A DNA stretch of 64,000 bases from Enorma phocaeensis (GCF_900186505.1 NZ_LT891969.1:1-64000); one strand, 5' to 3'; shown: positions 1 to 10,873, counted from the first letter of the stretch. Translations and numbers: made by a program. The notes: generated from the sequence alone by a model not told the origin.

Positions 1-86
1 GCCCGGTCCCGTTCCGAACCCGGAAGCTAAGCCCCCGAGCGCCGAGAGTACTGCGGGTGCAGCCCGTGGGAGGGCAGGGCGCCGCT
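1..86 (+). rRNA. rrf: 5S ribosomal RNA, 3' part
   Basis: The window opens inside a 5S rRNA gene. The stretch from about 1 to 86 reads like the 3' two thirds of a bacterial 5S rRNA, with the GTTCCGAACCCGGAAG region, the GCCGAGAGTACTG loop E region and the GTGGGAGGGCAGG segment. The 5' end lies outside the window. The exact 3' end (about 84-90) cannot be set by eye. It is followed by a strong terminator, so this is the end of an rRNA operon. Confidence 0.9.
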
Positions 87-123
87 GACCGGTGGACGGC
101 ACCGAGCCGGACACAACGAACTG

Positions 124-154
124 AAAGAGCCTTTGGTAATCCAAAGGCTCTTTT
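124..154 (+). terminator. rho-independent terminator after the 5S rRNA
   Basis: AAAGAGCCTTTGG, a TAAT loop and CCAAAGGCTCTTTT form a perfect 13-bp stem running into a T tract. It sits about 40 bases after the 5S rRNA end and closes the rRNA operon. Confidence 0.93.
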
Positions 155-253
155 GCTATCTACACATCATCTTCGTTCTAATCGACTAATATACCAACGC
201 TTACGTAACCTTGTTCAAACTTCAACTGTACTCTCGTTGGTGGTCACAACCTT

Positions 254-898
254 ATGACAAGTCTCTTTCTCATTGGGAACATCGCTTCGGGCAAGTCTAC
301 GGCAGCTCGATATTTTGCTTGCCGAGGAGCTCGGTGCATCGATCTTGATCGGTTCGCCAAGGACCTCTATGTTCCTGGCTCTGATATCGTGAATGAGCTC
401 GTACAAGAGTTTGGAGCCGAGATTCTCGATGCGTTCGGCGGTGTTGATGCTCATCAGCTTGCGTCTCGGGCTTTTGAGTCTCCTTCTGCCACGAAGCGCT
501 TGAACGATATTGTCCATCCTGTTTTGAAAGCCTGTCTTGCTCAGGTCCTTATGCCCGTACCCTGCGCTTCTATGGCGATGGAATCGCGACTAACTGTCGT
601 TGAGGCATCTGTTCCCGAAGCCGTTCGCGATCTATTTCCTCTGGTTGATGAGGTTCTCGCTATATGCGCACCCTACGAAATACGACGCCAACGCGCTATC
701 GCTCGTGGTATGGATCCTGATGATTTTGCGCGACGTGCGTCTCGGCAGCCATCCGATGCAGCTATTGCAGCGATGGCAACGTCGGTCATTGATAACTCTT
801 ACCGTGATGTTCATGAGTTCGTAGACGCGCTCGATGACTGGCTTATGCAACGCGGTCTTTCCGGTTCATTGGGATGCAGCGAGGTTGCGCATGATTAA
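254..898 (+). CDS. coaE: dephospho-CoA kinase
   Basis: 214-aa CoaE-family kinase, which phosphorylates dephospho-CoA at the 3'-hydroxyl in the last step of coenzyme A synthesis (cytoplasm). Visible motifs are the P-loop GNIASGKST near residues 8-16, the DLDRFAKDLY segment that corresponds to the DADxxA substrate motif, the NDIVHP element near 77-82, and the lid-type RRQRAIARGM region. The length is normal for the family. The last 8 bases overlap the start of the lytic transglycosylase gene (ATGATTAA), so the two are translationally coupled. Base composition is clearly less GC-rich than most of the window. The assignment is firm from motifs and length; the P-loop deviates slightly from the usual GGIGSGKS. 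Confidence 0.9.
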   Translation: MTSLFLIGNIASGKSTAARYFACRGARCIDLDRFAKDLYVPGSDIVNELVQEFGAEILDAFGGVDAHQLASRAFESPSATKRLNDIVHPVLKACLAQVLMPVPCASMAMESRLTVVEASVPEAVRDLFPLVDEVLAICAPYEIRRQRAIARGMDPDDFARRASRQPSDAAIAAMATSVIDNSYRDVHEFVDALDDWLMQRGLSGSLGCSEVAHD

Positions 899-1523
899 GA
901 CTGCCTTGTCGTCACGCCCTCATCCTTTTGCATGGTATCGAGTGGCTCCGCTGATGCTCACCGCATTCTTTGGTGTTTGCGCGTGGATCTATTCCTTCGC
1001 ACCAGCCCCTCTACTATCTTGGATGTACCCGCTTGAATTTGAGGACTATATTGCTGCTGCAAGCTCCCGGTATGACGTCGATCCGTTTCTCGTGGCCGCG
1101 GTGATCGAGGCCGAATCGAATTGGGATGCAAGCGCGGAATCTGGCCGCGGCGCTCAAGGCCTCATGCAGGTTATGCCGACTACGGCCCACGATATGGTTG
1201 AACTCGGTTTCGTGGATGGCGAGGCATTCTCGCCTGATAGCCTTTTTGATCCGAGGACGAATATCGAATACGGATGCGCCTACCTATCGTATCTGCTCGA
1301 CTATTTCGACGGGTCCCTGGAACGTGCTATTGCGGCTTACAACGGCGGCATGGGAAATGTTGACGATTGGTCAGATGATGGGACGGCGCTCCATAACGCG
1401 ATTACGTTTCCTGAGACCCAGGCATATCTCATACGCGTGACCAATGCGCATATGCGGTATCGTGAGCTCTATGGTGAGCATTTTGTCCCCGTAGGGTTCT
1501 CTAGTGATGAGCCAGTGTCCTAG
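891..1523 (+). CDS. membrane-anchored lytic transglycosylase (SLT domain)
   Basis: 210 aa from the ATG at 891. A longer reading from 834 would run back into coaE, and the ATGATTAA overlap makes 891 the natural start. Residues about 18-38 form one hydrophobic segment, a signal anchor or uncleaved signal peptide. An SLT/lysozyme-like domain covers about 55-190, with catalytic Glu in VIEAESNWDAS, then GAQGLMQVMPTTA and the AYNGGMGNV motif typical of Slt70/MltE-type enzymes. It should cleave the MurNAc-GlcNAc bond in peptidoglycan outside the membrane, producing 1,6-anhydroMurNAc. It shares the lower GC of coaE. Its partner and biological role (growth, turnover, secretion) cannot be told from sequence. 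Confidence 0.86.
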   Translation: MIKTALSSRPHPFAWYRVAPLMLTAFFGVCAWIYSFAPAPLLSWMYPLEFEDYIAAASSRYDVDPFLVAAVIEAESNWDASAESGRGAQGLMQVMPTTAHDMVELGFVDGEAFSPDSLFDPRTNIEYGCAYLSYLLDYFDGSLERAIAAYNGGMGNVDDWSDDGTALHNAITFPETQAYLIRVTNAHMRYRELYGEHFVPVGFSSDEPVS

Positions 1524-1605
1524 ATGACCGTCTGGATGTTTCGGTGCGCTCTTCATCTGCGGGCGAACTTGTAGCGTTGTTTGGATTGGCAAAGCGAGGT
1601 AGGCC

Positions 1606-3849
1606 ATGCCGGCATTCGAGGTTGAACGTGTTGGTGGCGAGCTCAAGCGATTTGGATTGGCAGGCGATTCTGTACAATTCGAGGTTGTGAGCCCGTATGA
1701 GCCCGCAGGCGACCAGCCCAAGGCGATTGCCTCGCTTGCTGACGGAGTGACTCGCGGCGATCGTTATCAGGTGCTGCTGGGAGTTACGGGTTCGGGCAAG
1801 ACCTATACGATGGCTAAGACCATCGAGGCCGTCGGCAAGCCCACACTCGTCATGGCTCCCAACAAGACGCTTGCCGCGCAGCTCGCAAGCGAGCTCAAAG
1901 AGTTCTTCCCGCATAATGCTGTCGTGTACTTCGTCTCGTACTACGACTACTACCAGCCTGAGGCATATGTGCCACAGTCGGATACCTATATCGAGAAGGA
2001 CGCCTCCATCAACGAGGAGGTGGAGATGCTGCGCCATCAGGCCACATCTCAATTGCTGAGCAGGCGCGATGTAATCGTGGTGGCGAGCGTGTCATGCATC
2101 TACGGCATCGGGTCTCCTGAGGACTATGCAGGGCTTGCTCCCAATGTTGACAAGAAGCAACCTCTGGAGCGCGACGATTTCATTCACGCGCTCATCGACA
2201 TCCAGTACGATCGCAACGATTTCGACCTTGCGCGCGGTACCTTCCGCGTACGCGGTGATGTGGTTGATGTATTCCCGCCGTATGCCGAGCACCCCCTGCG
2301 CTTCGAGTTCTTCGGCGACGAGGTCGAGCTCATCGCCGAGATCGACGAGGTGACGGGCGAGATCCTGCGCGAGTACGAGGCTATTCCCGTGTGGCCCGCC
2401 TCGCATTACGTGACCGAGAAGCCCAAGGTGACCGCGGCGCTCAAGACCATCGAGGAGGAGCTCGAAAGCCGCGTTGCCGAACTCAAGGCTTCCGACAAGC
2501 TGCTCGAAGCGCAGCGTCTGCAGCAGCGCACCGATTACGACCTCGAGATGCTCGAGACCATGGGCTACTGCAACGGCATCGAGAACTACTCGCGCCATCT
2601 TGACGGTCGAAAGCCCGGTGAACCGCCCTTCACGCTCATCGACTACTTCCCCAAAGACATGCTCTGCATCATCGATGAGAGCCACGTTACGGTTCCTCAG
2701 ATCCGCGGCATGCACGAGGGTGATCGCTCGCGCAAGGTGACGCTGGTAGAGCATGGCTTCCGCCTGCCGTCGGCCCTCGACAATCGCCCGCTGCGCTTCG
2801 ATGAGTTCGAAGCCCGCGTGCCGCAGTTCATCTACGTTTCCGCCACGCCTGGTGATTATGAGCTTCGCGTGAGCCAGAACAACGTCGAGCAAATCATTCG
2901 TCCCACAGGGCTGCTCGATCCCAAAATCGATGTTCGCCCCGTGCGCGGTCAGATCGATGACCTGTTGGACGAGATCCGCGAGCGCACCTCCCGCCATGAG
3001 CGGGTGCTGGTAACGACGCTTACCAAACGCATGGCAGAAGACCTCACCGACCATCTGCTCGACGCTGGCATAAAGGTCAACTATATGCATTCCGATACGG
3101 CGACGCTCGACCGTGTGGAGATTCTTCGCGACCTGCGCCAAGGAAAGATCGATGTGCTCGTGGGCATCAATCTGCTGCGTGAGGGCCTCGACTTGCCCGA
3201 GGTCTCGCTCGTGGCGATTCTTGATGCCGACAAGGAGGGATTCCTGCGCAATCGGCGCTCCCTCATCCAGACGATCGGCCGTGCCGCGCGCAACGCCGAC
3301 GGCGAGGTCATTATGTACGCGGACACCATCACGGACTCCATGCGCGAGGCCATCGACGAGACCAATCGCCGCCGGAGCATCCAGATGGCGTTCAACGAGG
3401 AGCACGGCATCGAGCCCAAGACGGTACGCAAGGCCATCAACGACATCTCGAGCTTCATCGCGGAGGCGACGGATAACGTCGGCAAGCGGAGCCGTTCGCG
3501 CGGCGACTCGCTCGGGCACGGGGAGTTCTTCACGCCGGCGGGCGACGGCGCCGAGGCGGCGCCGGCCTCTCAGGAGTCCACGGGACAGCGTCTCGCCGAG
3601 GAGCTCGCGAACCTGCCGCACGACGAGATCGTGCGCATCATCCAGACCATGGAGGACGATATGCGCAGCGCCTCCGAGGCGATGGACTTCGAGGAGGCGG
3701 CGCGTCTGCGCGACGGCATCGTCCATCTCAAGGCCATGGTCGAGGGCACGAGCGAGGATGAGGTCATGGAAAGCCTCCGCCGCACGGCCCGAAAGGGAAG
3801 CGTGTTCGGCGGAGGCAGGAAGCGTCAGGGTTGGAAGGGCAAGCACTAA
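1606..3849 (+). CDS. uvrB: excinuclease ABC subunit B
   Basis: 747-aa UvrB, the damage-verifying helicase-like subunit of nucleotide excision repair, loaded by UvrA and then joined by UvrC. Visible are the conserved YEPAGDQPKAI start region, Walker A GVTGSGKTYTMA, the beta-hairpin region with YYDYYQPEAY, DEAD-like DESHV, helicase motif ATPGDYE, QTIGRAARN and a C-terminal UVR motif near 690-725 that contacts UvrC. It is longer than the usual 660-700 aa because of about 22 extra N-terminal residues and a 60-residue linker before the UVR motif. The extra N-terminus repeats the FEV element that begins the conserved part. GC rises sharply within the gene. It ends convergently with degV. Confidence 0.97.
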   Translation: MPAFEVERVGGELKRFGLAGDSVQFEVVSPYEPAGDQPKAIASLADGVTRGDRYQVLLGVTGSGKTYTMAKTIEAVGKPTLVMAPNKTLAAQLASELKEFFPHNAVVYFVSYYDYYQPEAYVPQSDTYIEKDASINEEVEMLRHQATSQLLSRRDVIVVASVSCIYGIGSPEDYAGLAPNVDKKQPLERDDFIHALIDIQYDRNDFDLARGTFRVRGDVVDVFPPYAEHPLRFEFFGDEVELIAEIDEVTGEILREYEAIPVWPASHYVTEKPKVTAALKTIEEELESRVAELKASDKLLEAQRLQQRTDYDLEMLETMGYCNGIENYSRHLDGRKPGEPPFTLIDYFPKDMLCIIDESHVTVPQIRGMHEGDRSRKVTLVEHGFRLPSALDNRPLRFDEFEARVPQFIYVSATPGDYELRVSQNNVEQIIRPTGLLDPKIDVRPVRGQIDDLLDEIRERTSRHERVLVTTLTKRMAEDLTDHLLDAGIKVNYMHSDTATLDRVEILRDLRQGKIDVLVGINLLREGLDLPEVSLVAILDADKEGFLRNRRSLIQTIGRAARNADGEVIMYADTITDSMREAIDETNRRRSIQMAFNEEHGIEPKTVRKAINDISSFIAEATDNVGKRSRSRGDSLGHGEFFTPAGDGAEAAPASQESTGQRLAEELANLPHDEIVRIIQTMEDDMRSASEAMDFEEAARLRDGIVHLKAMVEGTSEDEVMESLRRTARKGSVFGGGRKRQGWKGKH

Positions 3850-3899
3850 ACGGCGAGTTCCCGCTGCAGTGCCTTTTGACGGGATCGCAGGATCAGGCG

Positions 3900-4742
3900 C
3901 TAGGCCCGCCAGGAAAGACCTGCGGAGCCCAACCCGATGTTCGCAGCGAGGACGGGCCCGCCGTCCTTGATGCGAACCACGGCTGAGGGAAAGCGCCTGC
4001 GCAGGGCGATGAGCAGGCGCCGGGTTCCGGCGCCGCGTTCCCCGAAATACGAGATGACGAATTCATGCGCATCCTCGGGGGCCTGGGCCACGAGGGCGCG
4101 CGCCGCTGCGTTGACGCCGCGAACCATGCCGACCTTGGCGATGGCGCCGCCTGCGAGCTCCATGATGGGATAGCGGTTGAGCGTTGAGACCACAGCGCGG
4201 CTGAAGGCCCCTAAACGCCCGCTTCGACGGAGTGCATCCATGTCGCTCACGGTGAAGACGATGCGCTGGCGCTCTGCGACTGCCCGTACGCGATGGGCGA
4301 GCTCGGGTAGAGACGGATTATCCGTGAGGGCGATACGCCGAGCCTCGCGCACGATGAACTCGAGAGCACCTGCCGTCGCACGGGAATCGACCACCTCGAC
4401 GCGAGGCTCGCCCTCGGTGCGCGGCTCGTTGACGAGGGCGGCGGCTTCGCAGGCGCTTCGATAGGTGCCCGAGAGCCTAGAGGAGATGGTGATGCACAAC
4501 ACGTCGTTCCCCGCCTTCAGATGCCGCTGGAAGACCTTTGCGAACGAGAGCGTGCGCACGGCTTCGGTGGAGACGGAGCGGGCCTTGCAAAGACGCTCAG
4601 CATAGCCTTCGTTGCGCTCGCAGGCTTGCTCGCGGATGCGCTCGCCATCGACGATGTAGGTCATGGGAAGCATGTCCACAGCGAGGGACCGCGCTTCGGA
4701 GCGCGATAGCGCGGCGGTTGAGTCGGTCACGAGCGCGAGCAT
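3900..4742 (-). CDS. DegV family protein, probable fatty-acid-binding FakB
   Basis: 280-aa DegV-fold protein. The N-terminal ALVTDSTAAL, the central SRLSGTYRSA and the VVDSRATAGA segment match the lipid-binding clefts of this family. DegV/FakB proteins bind a fatty acid and present it to the kinase FakA, making acyl-phosphate for phospholipid synthesis. The gene is the last of the fatty-acid operon and overlaps accDA by 16 bp, which is strong contextual support for a fatty-acid role (inference). No FakA-like (Dak2-domain) gene is in the window, so the kinase partner would have to be elsewhere. An alternative is a DegV paralogue binding some other lipid. Confidence 0.85.
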   Translation of the reverse strand: MLALVTDSTAALSRSEARSLAVDMLPMTYIVDGERIREQACERNEGYAERLCKARSVSTEAVRTLSFAKVFQRHLKAGNDVLCITISSRLSGTYRSACEAAALVNEPRTEGEPRVEVVDSRATAGALEFIVREARRIALTDNPSLPELAHRVRAVAERQRIVFTVSDMDALRRSGRLGAFSRAVVSTLNRYPIMELAGGAIAKVGMVRGVNAAARALVAQAPEDAHEFVISYFGERGAGTRRLLIALRRRFPSAVVRIKDGGPVLAANIGLGSAGLSWRA

Positions 4743-6452
4743 GCGGCATCCCCTCCCATGGCGCGGAACAGATCGTAGCGGGCATCGATGAGCTCATCCG
4801 TGTCGAGGTTGCCGAGACCATCGAGCTCGAGGGCAACGCGCTCCATGAGCCTGCTGGCAACCTCATCTGCCGAACCCGTATCGTCGATGGTGTCCGAGAC
4901 GATACCGAGCTCCGTCAGGATCGGCGCGGTGAGACCGAGGGCTTCTGCGGCGTCAGCGGCCCGGTCGGTCGATTTCCAGAGAATCGATGCGCAGCCTTCG
5001 GGGCTTACGACCGAGTAGGCGGCATGCTCGAACATGAGCACGCGGTCGGCCACGGCGAGTGCGAGCGCACCGCCGCTGCCCCCCTCGCCCACGATGACGC
5101 TCACGATGGGGGTACGGAGCCCCGACATGGTTACAAGGTTGGTGGCGATGGCCTCGCCTTGCCCGCGCTCCTCAGCGCCGATGCCGCAATAGGCGCCGGC
5201 GGTGTCGATGAGGCAGAGCACGGGCCTCTCGAAGCGCTCGGCTTCGAGCATGAGCCGGCGCGCCTTGCGGTAGCCCTCGGGGTGTGCGGATCCAAAGTTG
5301 CGCGCCACGCGCTCCTTCGTGTTCCTGCCGCGTTCGGTGGCTATCACGGTGAAGACGCGTCCGTCTTTCCAGCCGATGCCTGCGACCACCGCGGGATCAT
5401 CGGAGAAGAGGCGGTCGCCGTGCAGTTCGATGAACCCGTCGAGCCCACGTTCGATAAGCTCGAGAGCGGTGGGGCGTTGAGCGCCGCGGGCGGCCTTGAC
5501 GATGCCGTAAGCAGACGGGACGGCGGTCTTTCTCCGGGGCTTGAGGCCGCTTACGCGCTTGATGAGGGCATGGGGCTCCGGTGTGCCGGCAAGCGCATGC
5601 GGGGCGTCCGCGCCGGGGATCTTACCGGCATGGAGGGCGAGGAGCTCGGCTAGGGTGGCGGGAATGTCACGGCGCTTCACGATGAGGTCGACGAAGCCGT
5701 GCTCGAGCAGGAACTCGGCGCGCTGGAACCCGGAAGGCAGGCGCTTGTGGGTCGTCTGCTCGACGACCCGGGGGCCTGCGAAGGCGACGAGCGCACCCGG
5801 CTCGGCGAGGATGACGTCGCCTTCCATGGCGAAGCTCGCGGTGACGCCGCCGGTGGTGGGGTCGGTGAGCAGCGCGAGGTAGGGCAGATGCGCATCAGCG
5901 AGGCGACGTCTGGCGCCCGAGACCTTCGCCATCTGCATGAGCGAAGTCGTTCCCTCCTGCATGCGCGCGCCGCCCGATACGGTGAAGCCCACGACGGGCA
6001 GCCCCTCTTCGCGCGCCCGTTCGAACACGCGGCAGATCTTCTCTCCCACGACCGCGCCCATGGAACCCATCATAAAGTCGCCGTTCATCACGAACAGGGC
6101 GCAGGGTTCGCCGCCGATGCGCGCGAAGCCGCAGACGACCGCGTCGCGCTCGCCACTCGCCTCCTGAGCATGGCAGAGCTTCTCGGTATATCCGGGAAAT
6201 TCAAGGAAATCCGTGGGTGCGAGGTCCGCATCCCATTCCTCGAAGGAACCCGTGTCGACGGTGAGCGCGATGCGCCGGCGGGCATCGAGGCGCATGTGGC
6301 GTCCGCAGCGCGGGCATACGTCGAGGTTCGCCCTGAGCTGCTCTTGGTCGATGATGCGGCGGCAACCGGGGCACTTCACGTACGTGCGGCGCTGGGGGAG
6401 CTCCACCTCGATATCGGTGATCGGTCCCTCGAGCTTGTTGACGGCGGTGCGC

Positions 6453-6463
<11 letters not shown>
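4727..6463 (-). CDS. accDA: acetyl-CoA carboxylase carboxyltransferase, fused beta and alpha subunits
   Basis: 578-aa fusion. Residues about 30-60 hold the AccD zinc ribbon (CPGC, then CPRC 16 residues later), followed by the beta carboxyltransferase domain with GARMQEGTTSLMQMAK. From about residue 290 the AccA part follows, with LHGDRLFSDDPA, IDTAGAYCGIGAEERGQ and IVGEGGSGGALALAVADRV. The protein transfers carboxylate from biotin on AccB to acetyl-CoA, giving malonyl-CoA. Separate AccD and AccA are about 290-320 aa each, so nothing is missing. It overlaps accC by 11 bp and degV by 16 bp in the same operon. Confidence 0.96.
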
Positions 6464-7793
<1,330 letters not shown>

Positions 7794-7862
7794 GCTTACT
7801 CCAAGGTCAGCGGGGCACTTGCGGCAGGTGCCAGCGCCCTCGCCATGAAAGGTGTGGCGGCC

Positions 7863-8285
7863 TTATGCGTTCGGCATGAGCGCGAACGACATCTCGGCGG
7901 TGACGCAGAGGGTGCCGTCGACGCGCGCCTCGCCGGTCGCGAAATGGAACGGCCCGCGCGAGCGGGTGATACGACAGGTGAGCTCAACCGTGTCGCCGGG
8001 GCGCACGGGATGCTTGAAGCGCACCTTGTCGAGGCCGGTGTAGAAGGGCGTGACGTCCTTGCCGGCAAGGCCGTCGCCCATGAGCACGCAGCAGTTCTGA
8101 GCGAGCATCTCGCACAGGATCACGCCGGGCACTACGGGATTGCCCGGGAAGTGTCCCTGTACGAAGAATTCGTCACCCGTGATGGTGATGCGGCCGTGCG
8201 CCTCGCCATCCACGACTTCCGCCTCGTCGAGCAGGAGCATCGGGGCGCGGTGGGGGAGGATCTTCTCGATTTCCGTTCGGTCCAT
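7863..8285 (-). CDS. fabZ: 3-hydroxyacyl-ACP dehydratase
   Basis: 140-aa hotdog-fold dehydratase. ILPHRAPMLLLDE at the N-terminus and the catalytic GHFPGNPVVPGV with its histidine, followed by E in ILCEMLAQ, are the FabZ hallmarks. It removes water from 3-hydroxyacyl-ACP in each elongation round. No second FabA, FabN or FabM is visible in the operon, so how unsaturated chains are made (if they are) is not explained here. The gene starts 6 bases after accB. Confidence 0.95.
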   Translation of the reverse strand: MDRTEIEKILPHRAPMLLLDEAEVVDGEAHGRITITGDEFFVQGHFPGNPVVPGVILCEMLAQNCCVLMGDGLAGKDVTPFYTGLDKVRFKHPVRPGDTVELTCRITRSRGPFHFATGEARVDGTLCVTAEMSFALMPNA

Positions 8286-8291
8286 GGTGTC

Positions 8292-8801
8292 CTATGCCTC
8301 CTCGTCCGCAGCGATCTTCATGAGGCAGCAGCCGTATTCCACCAGGTCGCCGTCGTTGGCGCAGACGTCCACGATCTCGCCGTCGACCTCGGCAGTCACC
8401 TCGTTCATGAGCTTCATCGCCTCGATGACGCACAGGGTGTCGCCGCGGCGCACGCGCGAGCCCTTCTTGACGAACGGCTCGGCGCCGGGCGAGGGTGCCA
8501 CGTAGAAGACGCCGACCATGGGCGCGTTGACCTCGACGGCGCTTGCCATGTCGAGCGGAGCGGAATCGGCGATCGAGTCGTCAGCCGCGCCCTCGAGGGC
8601 GGGGGAGGGCGTTGGAACGACGGGTGCAGCGACGACCGAGGCCTCGGGCACCGCTGCGACGCCGACCATGGGCGCACTCATGCGCTCGAGCTCAATCACG
8701 GGCCCGTCCTCCTCGGCGAGTCGCACGCGCGAGAGCCCGTGGGCCTCCATGAGGGCGGCGATGTCGTTCAGCTTCTTCGCATCGATATCCATATGGGTCA
8801 T
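8292..8801 (-). CDS. accB: biotin carboxyl carrier protein of acetyl-CoA carboxylase
   Basis: 169-aa BCCP. The C-terminal biotinyl domain (about 90-165) contains the biotinylated lysine in VIEAMKLMNEV, with the usual thumb-like VFYVAPSPGAEPF before it. An Ala/Pro/Val-rich flexible linker (about 40-85) connects it to a short N-terminal helical part. It carries carboxybiotin between AccC and AccDA. The start overlaps the fabF stop by 4 bp (ATGA-type coupling). Confidence 0.95.
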   Translation of the reverse strand: MTHMDIDAKKLNDIAALMEAHGLSRVRLAEEDGPVIELERMSAPMVGVAAVPEASVVAAPVVPTPSPALEGAADDSIADSAPLDMASAVEVNAPMVGVFYVAPSPGAEPFVKKGSRVRRGDTLCVIEAMKLMNEVTAEVDGEIVDVCANDGDLVEYGCCLMKIAADEEA

Positions 8802-10039
8802 CCTTCGTATGCTTTGAAGGCCAATGCGGCGTTATGCCCGCCGAACCCGAGGTTCGTGGAGAGCGCCCAGCGCACGGTTGCGCTGGCGGCATGGCCGGGT
8901 GTGTAATCCAGATCGCATTCGGGGTCGGGTTCCGCAAGGCCGATCGTCGGCGGGATCACGCCCGTCTCGATGGCGCGTGCGCAGACCATGGCCTCGAGCG
9001 CGCCGGTGGCGCCGAGCATGTGGCCAGTCATGGACTTGGTGGACGAGATGTGCGCAGAGCGCGCCGCATCCTCGCCGAGCGCCTGCTTGAAGCCGATGGT
9101 CTCGGTCTTGTCATTAAGCGGGGTCGAGGTGCCGTGGGCGTTGATGTAGAGGCCCTCGGCGGCATCGACGCCGCCCTCGGCAACGGCTTCCTTGATGGCG
9201 CGGGTGATGCCCTGCGCATCGGGCGCGGGACTCGTGATGTGGTAGGCGTCGGCGGTGTTGCCGTAGCCCACGACCTCGCAGTAGATGTGCGCGCCGCGCG
9301 CCTTGGCGTGCTCGAGCTCCTCGAGCACGAGGATGCACGCGCCCTCGCCCATCACGAAGCCGTCGCGGTTCGCATCGAAGGGACGGCAGGCGGTGGCAGG
9401 GTCGTCGTTGCGGGTGAGCGCCTTGCAGTTGGTGAAGCCGGCGATCGCCTCGGGGACGATGCATGCCTCGGCGCCGCCGGCGAGAATGGCGTCTGCGTAG
9501 CCGTGCTTGATGGCGCGGAAGGCCTCGCCCACGGTGTGGGCGGACGTGGCGCAGGCGGTCACAACCGGCAGGGTGGGACCGGTGAGCTTGTGGCGGATGG
9601 AGACCTCTCCGGCGGCCATGTTGCCGATCATCATGGGGATCATGAAGGGAGGGCAGCGGCGGAAGCCACGTGCGCGCATGGTGTCGACGGCGTCGGTGTA
9701 CGACTTCATGCCGCCGATTCCCGAACCCACGTATACGCCGATACGGGTGCGGTCGAGGTCCTCGGCCTCGCTCAGGCCGGCGTCGGCCATCGCTTCATCT
9801 GAAGCTGCGAGGGCGTACTGCACGTTGAGGTCCTTGTGGCGGACGTCTTCGCCCAGGCGCTCGGCGCCGTCGAAGCCCTTGACCTCGGCGGCGACGGTGA
9901 CCTTGAGGCCCTCGGTGCTCACGTTGGCGATGGGCGCGATGCCGCTCGTGCCAGCGACCAGGGCGTCCCAGGTCGCGGGAGCGGTATTGCCTACGGGCGA
10001 GACGGCGCCCATGCCGGTGATGACCACTCTGTGTTCCAT
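8798..10039 (-). CDS. fabF: 3-oxoacyl-ACP synthase II
   Basis: 413 aa from the ATG at 10039 (MEHRVVITGMGAVSPVG), which has a good AAGGAGCA ribosome site; an upstream in-frame ATG adds 12 unlikely residues. This is a condensing enzyme with catalytic Cys in TACATSAHTVGEAF, His in NAHGTSTPLND and His in SMTGHMLGATGALEA. It extends acyl-ACP with malonyl-ACP. Overlaps accB by 4 bp. Confidence 0.96.
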   Translation of the reverse strand: MEHRVVITGMGAVSPVGNTAPATWDALVAGTSGIAPIANVSTEGLKVTVAAEVKGFDGAERLGEDVRHKDLNVQYALAASDEAMADAGLSEAEDLDRTRIGVYVGSGIGGMKSYTDAVDTMRARGFRRCPPFMIPMMIGNMAAGEVSIRHKLTGPTLPVVTACATSAHTVGEAFRAIKHGYADAILAGGAEACIVPEAIAGFTNCKALTRNDDPATACRPFDANRDGFVMGEGACILVLEELEHAKARGAHIYCEVVGYGNTADAYHITSPAPDAQGITRAIKEAVAEGGVDAAEGLYINAHGTSTPLNDKTETIGFKQALGEDAARSAHISSTKSMTGHMLGATGALEAMVCARAIETGVIPPTIGLAEPDPECDLDYTPGHAASATVRWALSTNLGFGGHNAALAFKAYEG

Positions 10040-10105
10040 CTTCTGCTCCTTGTGCGAATCTATTGCTCGAGCGCGCATGCGCTCATCCGGGCGCCCCCGC
10101 GCCCG

Positions 10106-10861
10106 CTACATCGCCATGCCGCCGTCGATGCGGATGACCTCGCCGGTGATGTAGGCGGCGGGGTCGCTCGCCAGGAAGGCGACGAGGGCCGCGACCTCCT
10201 CGGCGTGTCCCAGGCGGCCGAGCGGGATCTGCTGCTGGTACTGCTCGCGCACGCCGTCGCTCAGGGCGGCGGTCATGTCGGTCTCGATGAAGCCGGGCGC
10301 GATGGCGTTGACCGTCACGCCGCGTCCAGCGAGCTCGCGGGCAACCGACTTGGTGAGGCCCACGATGCCCGCCTTCGAGGCCGCATAGTTGGCCTGGCCG
10401 GCGTTGCCCATGAGCCCCACGACTGAGCTCATGTTGATGATGCGGCCGCCGCGCTGGCGCATGAAGCTGCGCGTGAGGGCGCGGATCATGTGGTAGCTGC
10501 CCGCGAGGTTGACGTTGATCACCTGGGTGAAGTCGTCCTCACGCATGCGGGCGATGAGGCCGTCGCGCGTTATTCCCGCGTTGTTGACGAGCACCCACAC
10601 GCCGCCGAAGTCGGCGAGCACCTGCTCGACGCAGGCGTTGGCCGCTTCGGCGTCGCTCACGTCGCAGCGATAGGAGCGGGCCGTGGCGCCGAGCTCCTCG
10701 ACGGCGGCGACCGTTTCGTGTGCGGCCTCGTCGTTGCCGGCGTAGACCACGGCGATATCCATGCCGGCGCGGGCGAGCTCGAGGCAGACGGCGCGGCCGA
10801 TACCGCGCGAGCCGCCGGTCACGAGCGCGCAGCGGCGGGGGTTCTCAGTGGTTGCGGGCAT
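10106..10861 (-). CDS. fabG: 3-oxoacyl-ACP reductase
   Basis: 251-aa short-chain dehydrogenase. It has the NADPH-binding TGGSRGIGRAV glycine motif, NNAGITRD, the catalytic Ser in INMSSVVGLMGN and the YxxxK pair in NYAASKAG. The C-terminus ITGEVIRIDGGMAM is typical of FabG. It reduces 3-oxoacyl-ACP to 3-hydroxyacyl-ACP. It is placed between fabD (12 bases before) and fabF in the operon. Confidence 0.96.
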   Translation of the reverse strand: MPATTENPRRCALVTGGSRGIGRAVCLELARAGMDIAVVYAGNDEAAHETVAAVEELGATARSYRCDVSDAEAANACVEQVLADFGGVWVLVNNAGITRDGLIARMREDDFTQVINVNLAGSYHMIRALTRSFMRQRGGRIINMSSVVGLMGNAGQANYAASKAGIVGLTKSVARELAGRGVTVNAIAPGFIETDMTAALSDGVREQYQQQIPLGRLGHAEEVAALVAFLASDPAAYITGEVIRIDGGMAM

Positions 10862-10873
10862 ACCGTGTACCTC

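Noticed and set aside
2092..3846. 584-codon open frame on the minus strand opposite uvrB
   Set aside because: It is a mirror of uvrB in GC-rich DNA, has no recognisable protein features and no ribosome site.
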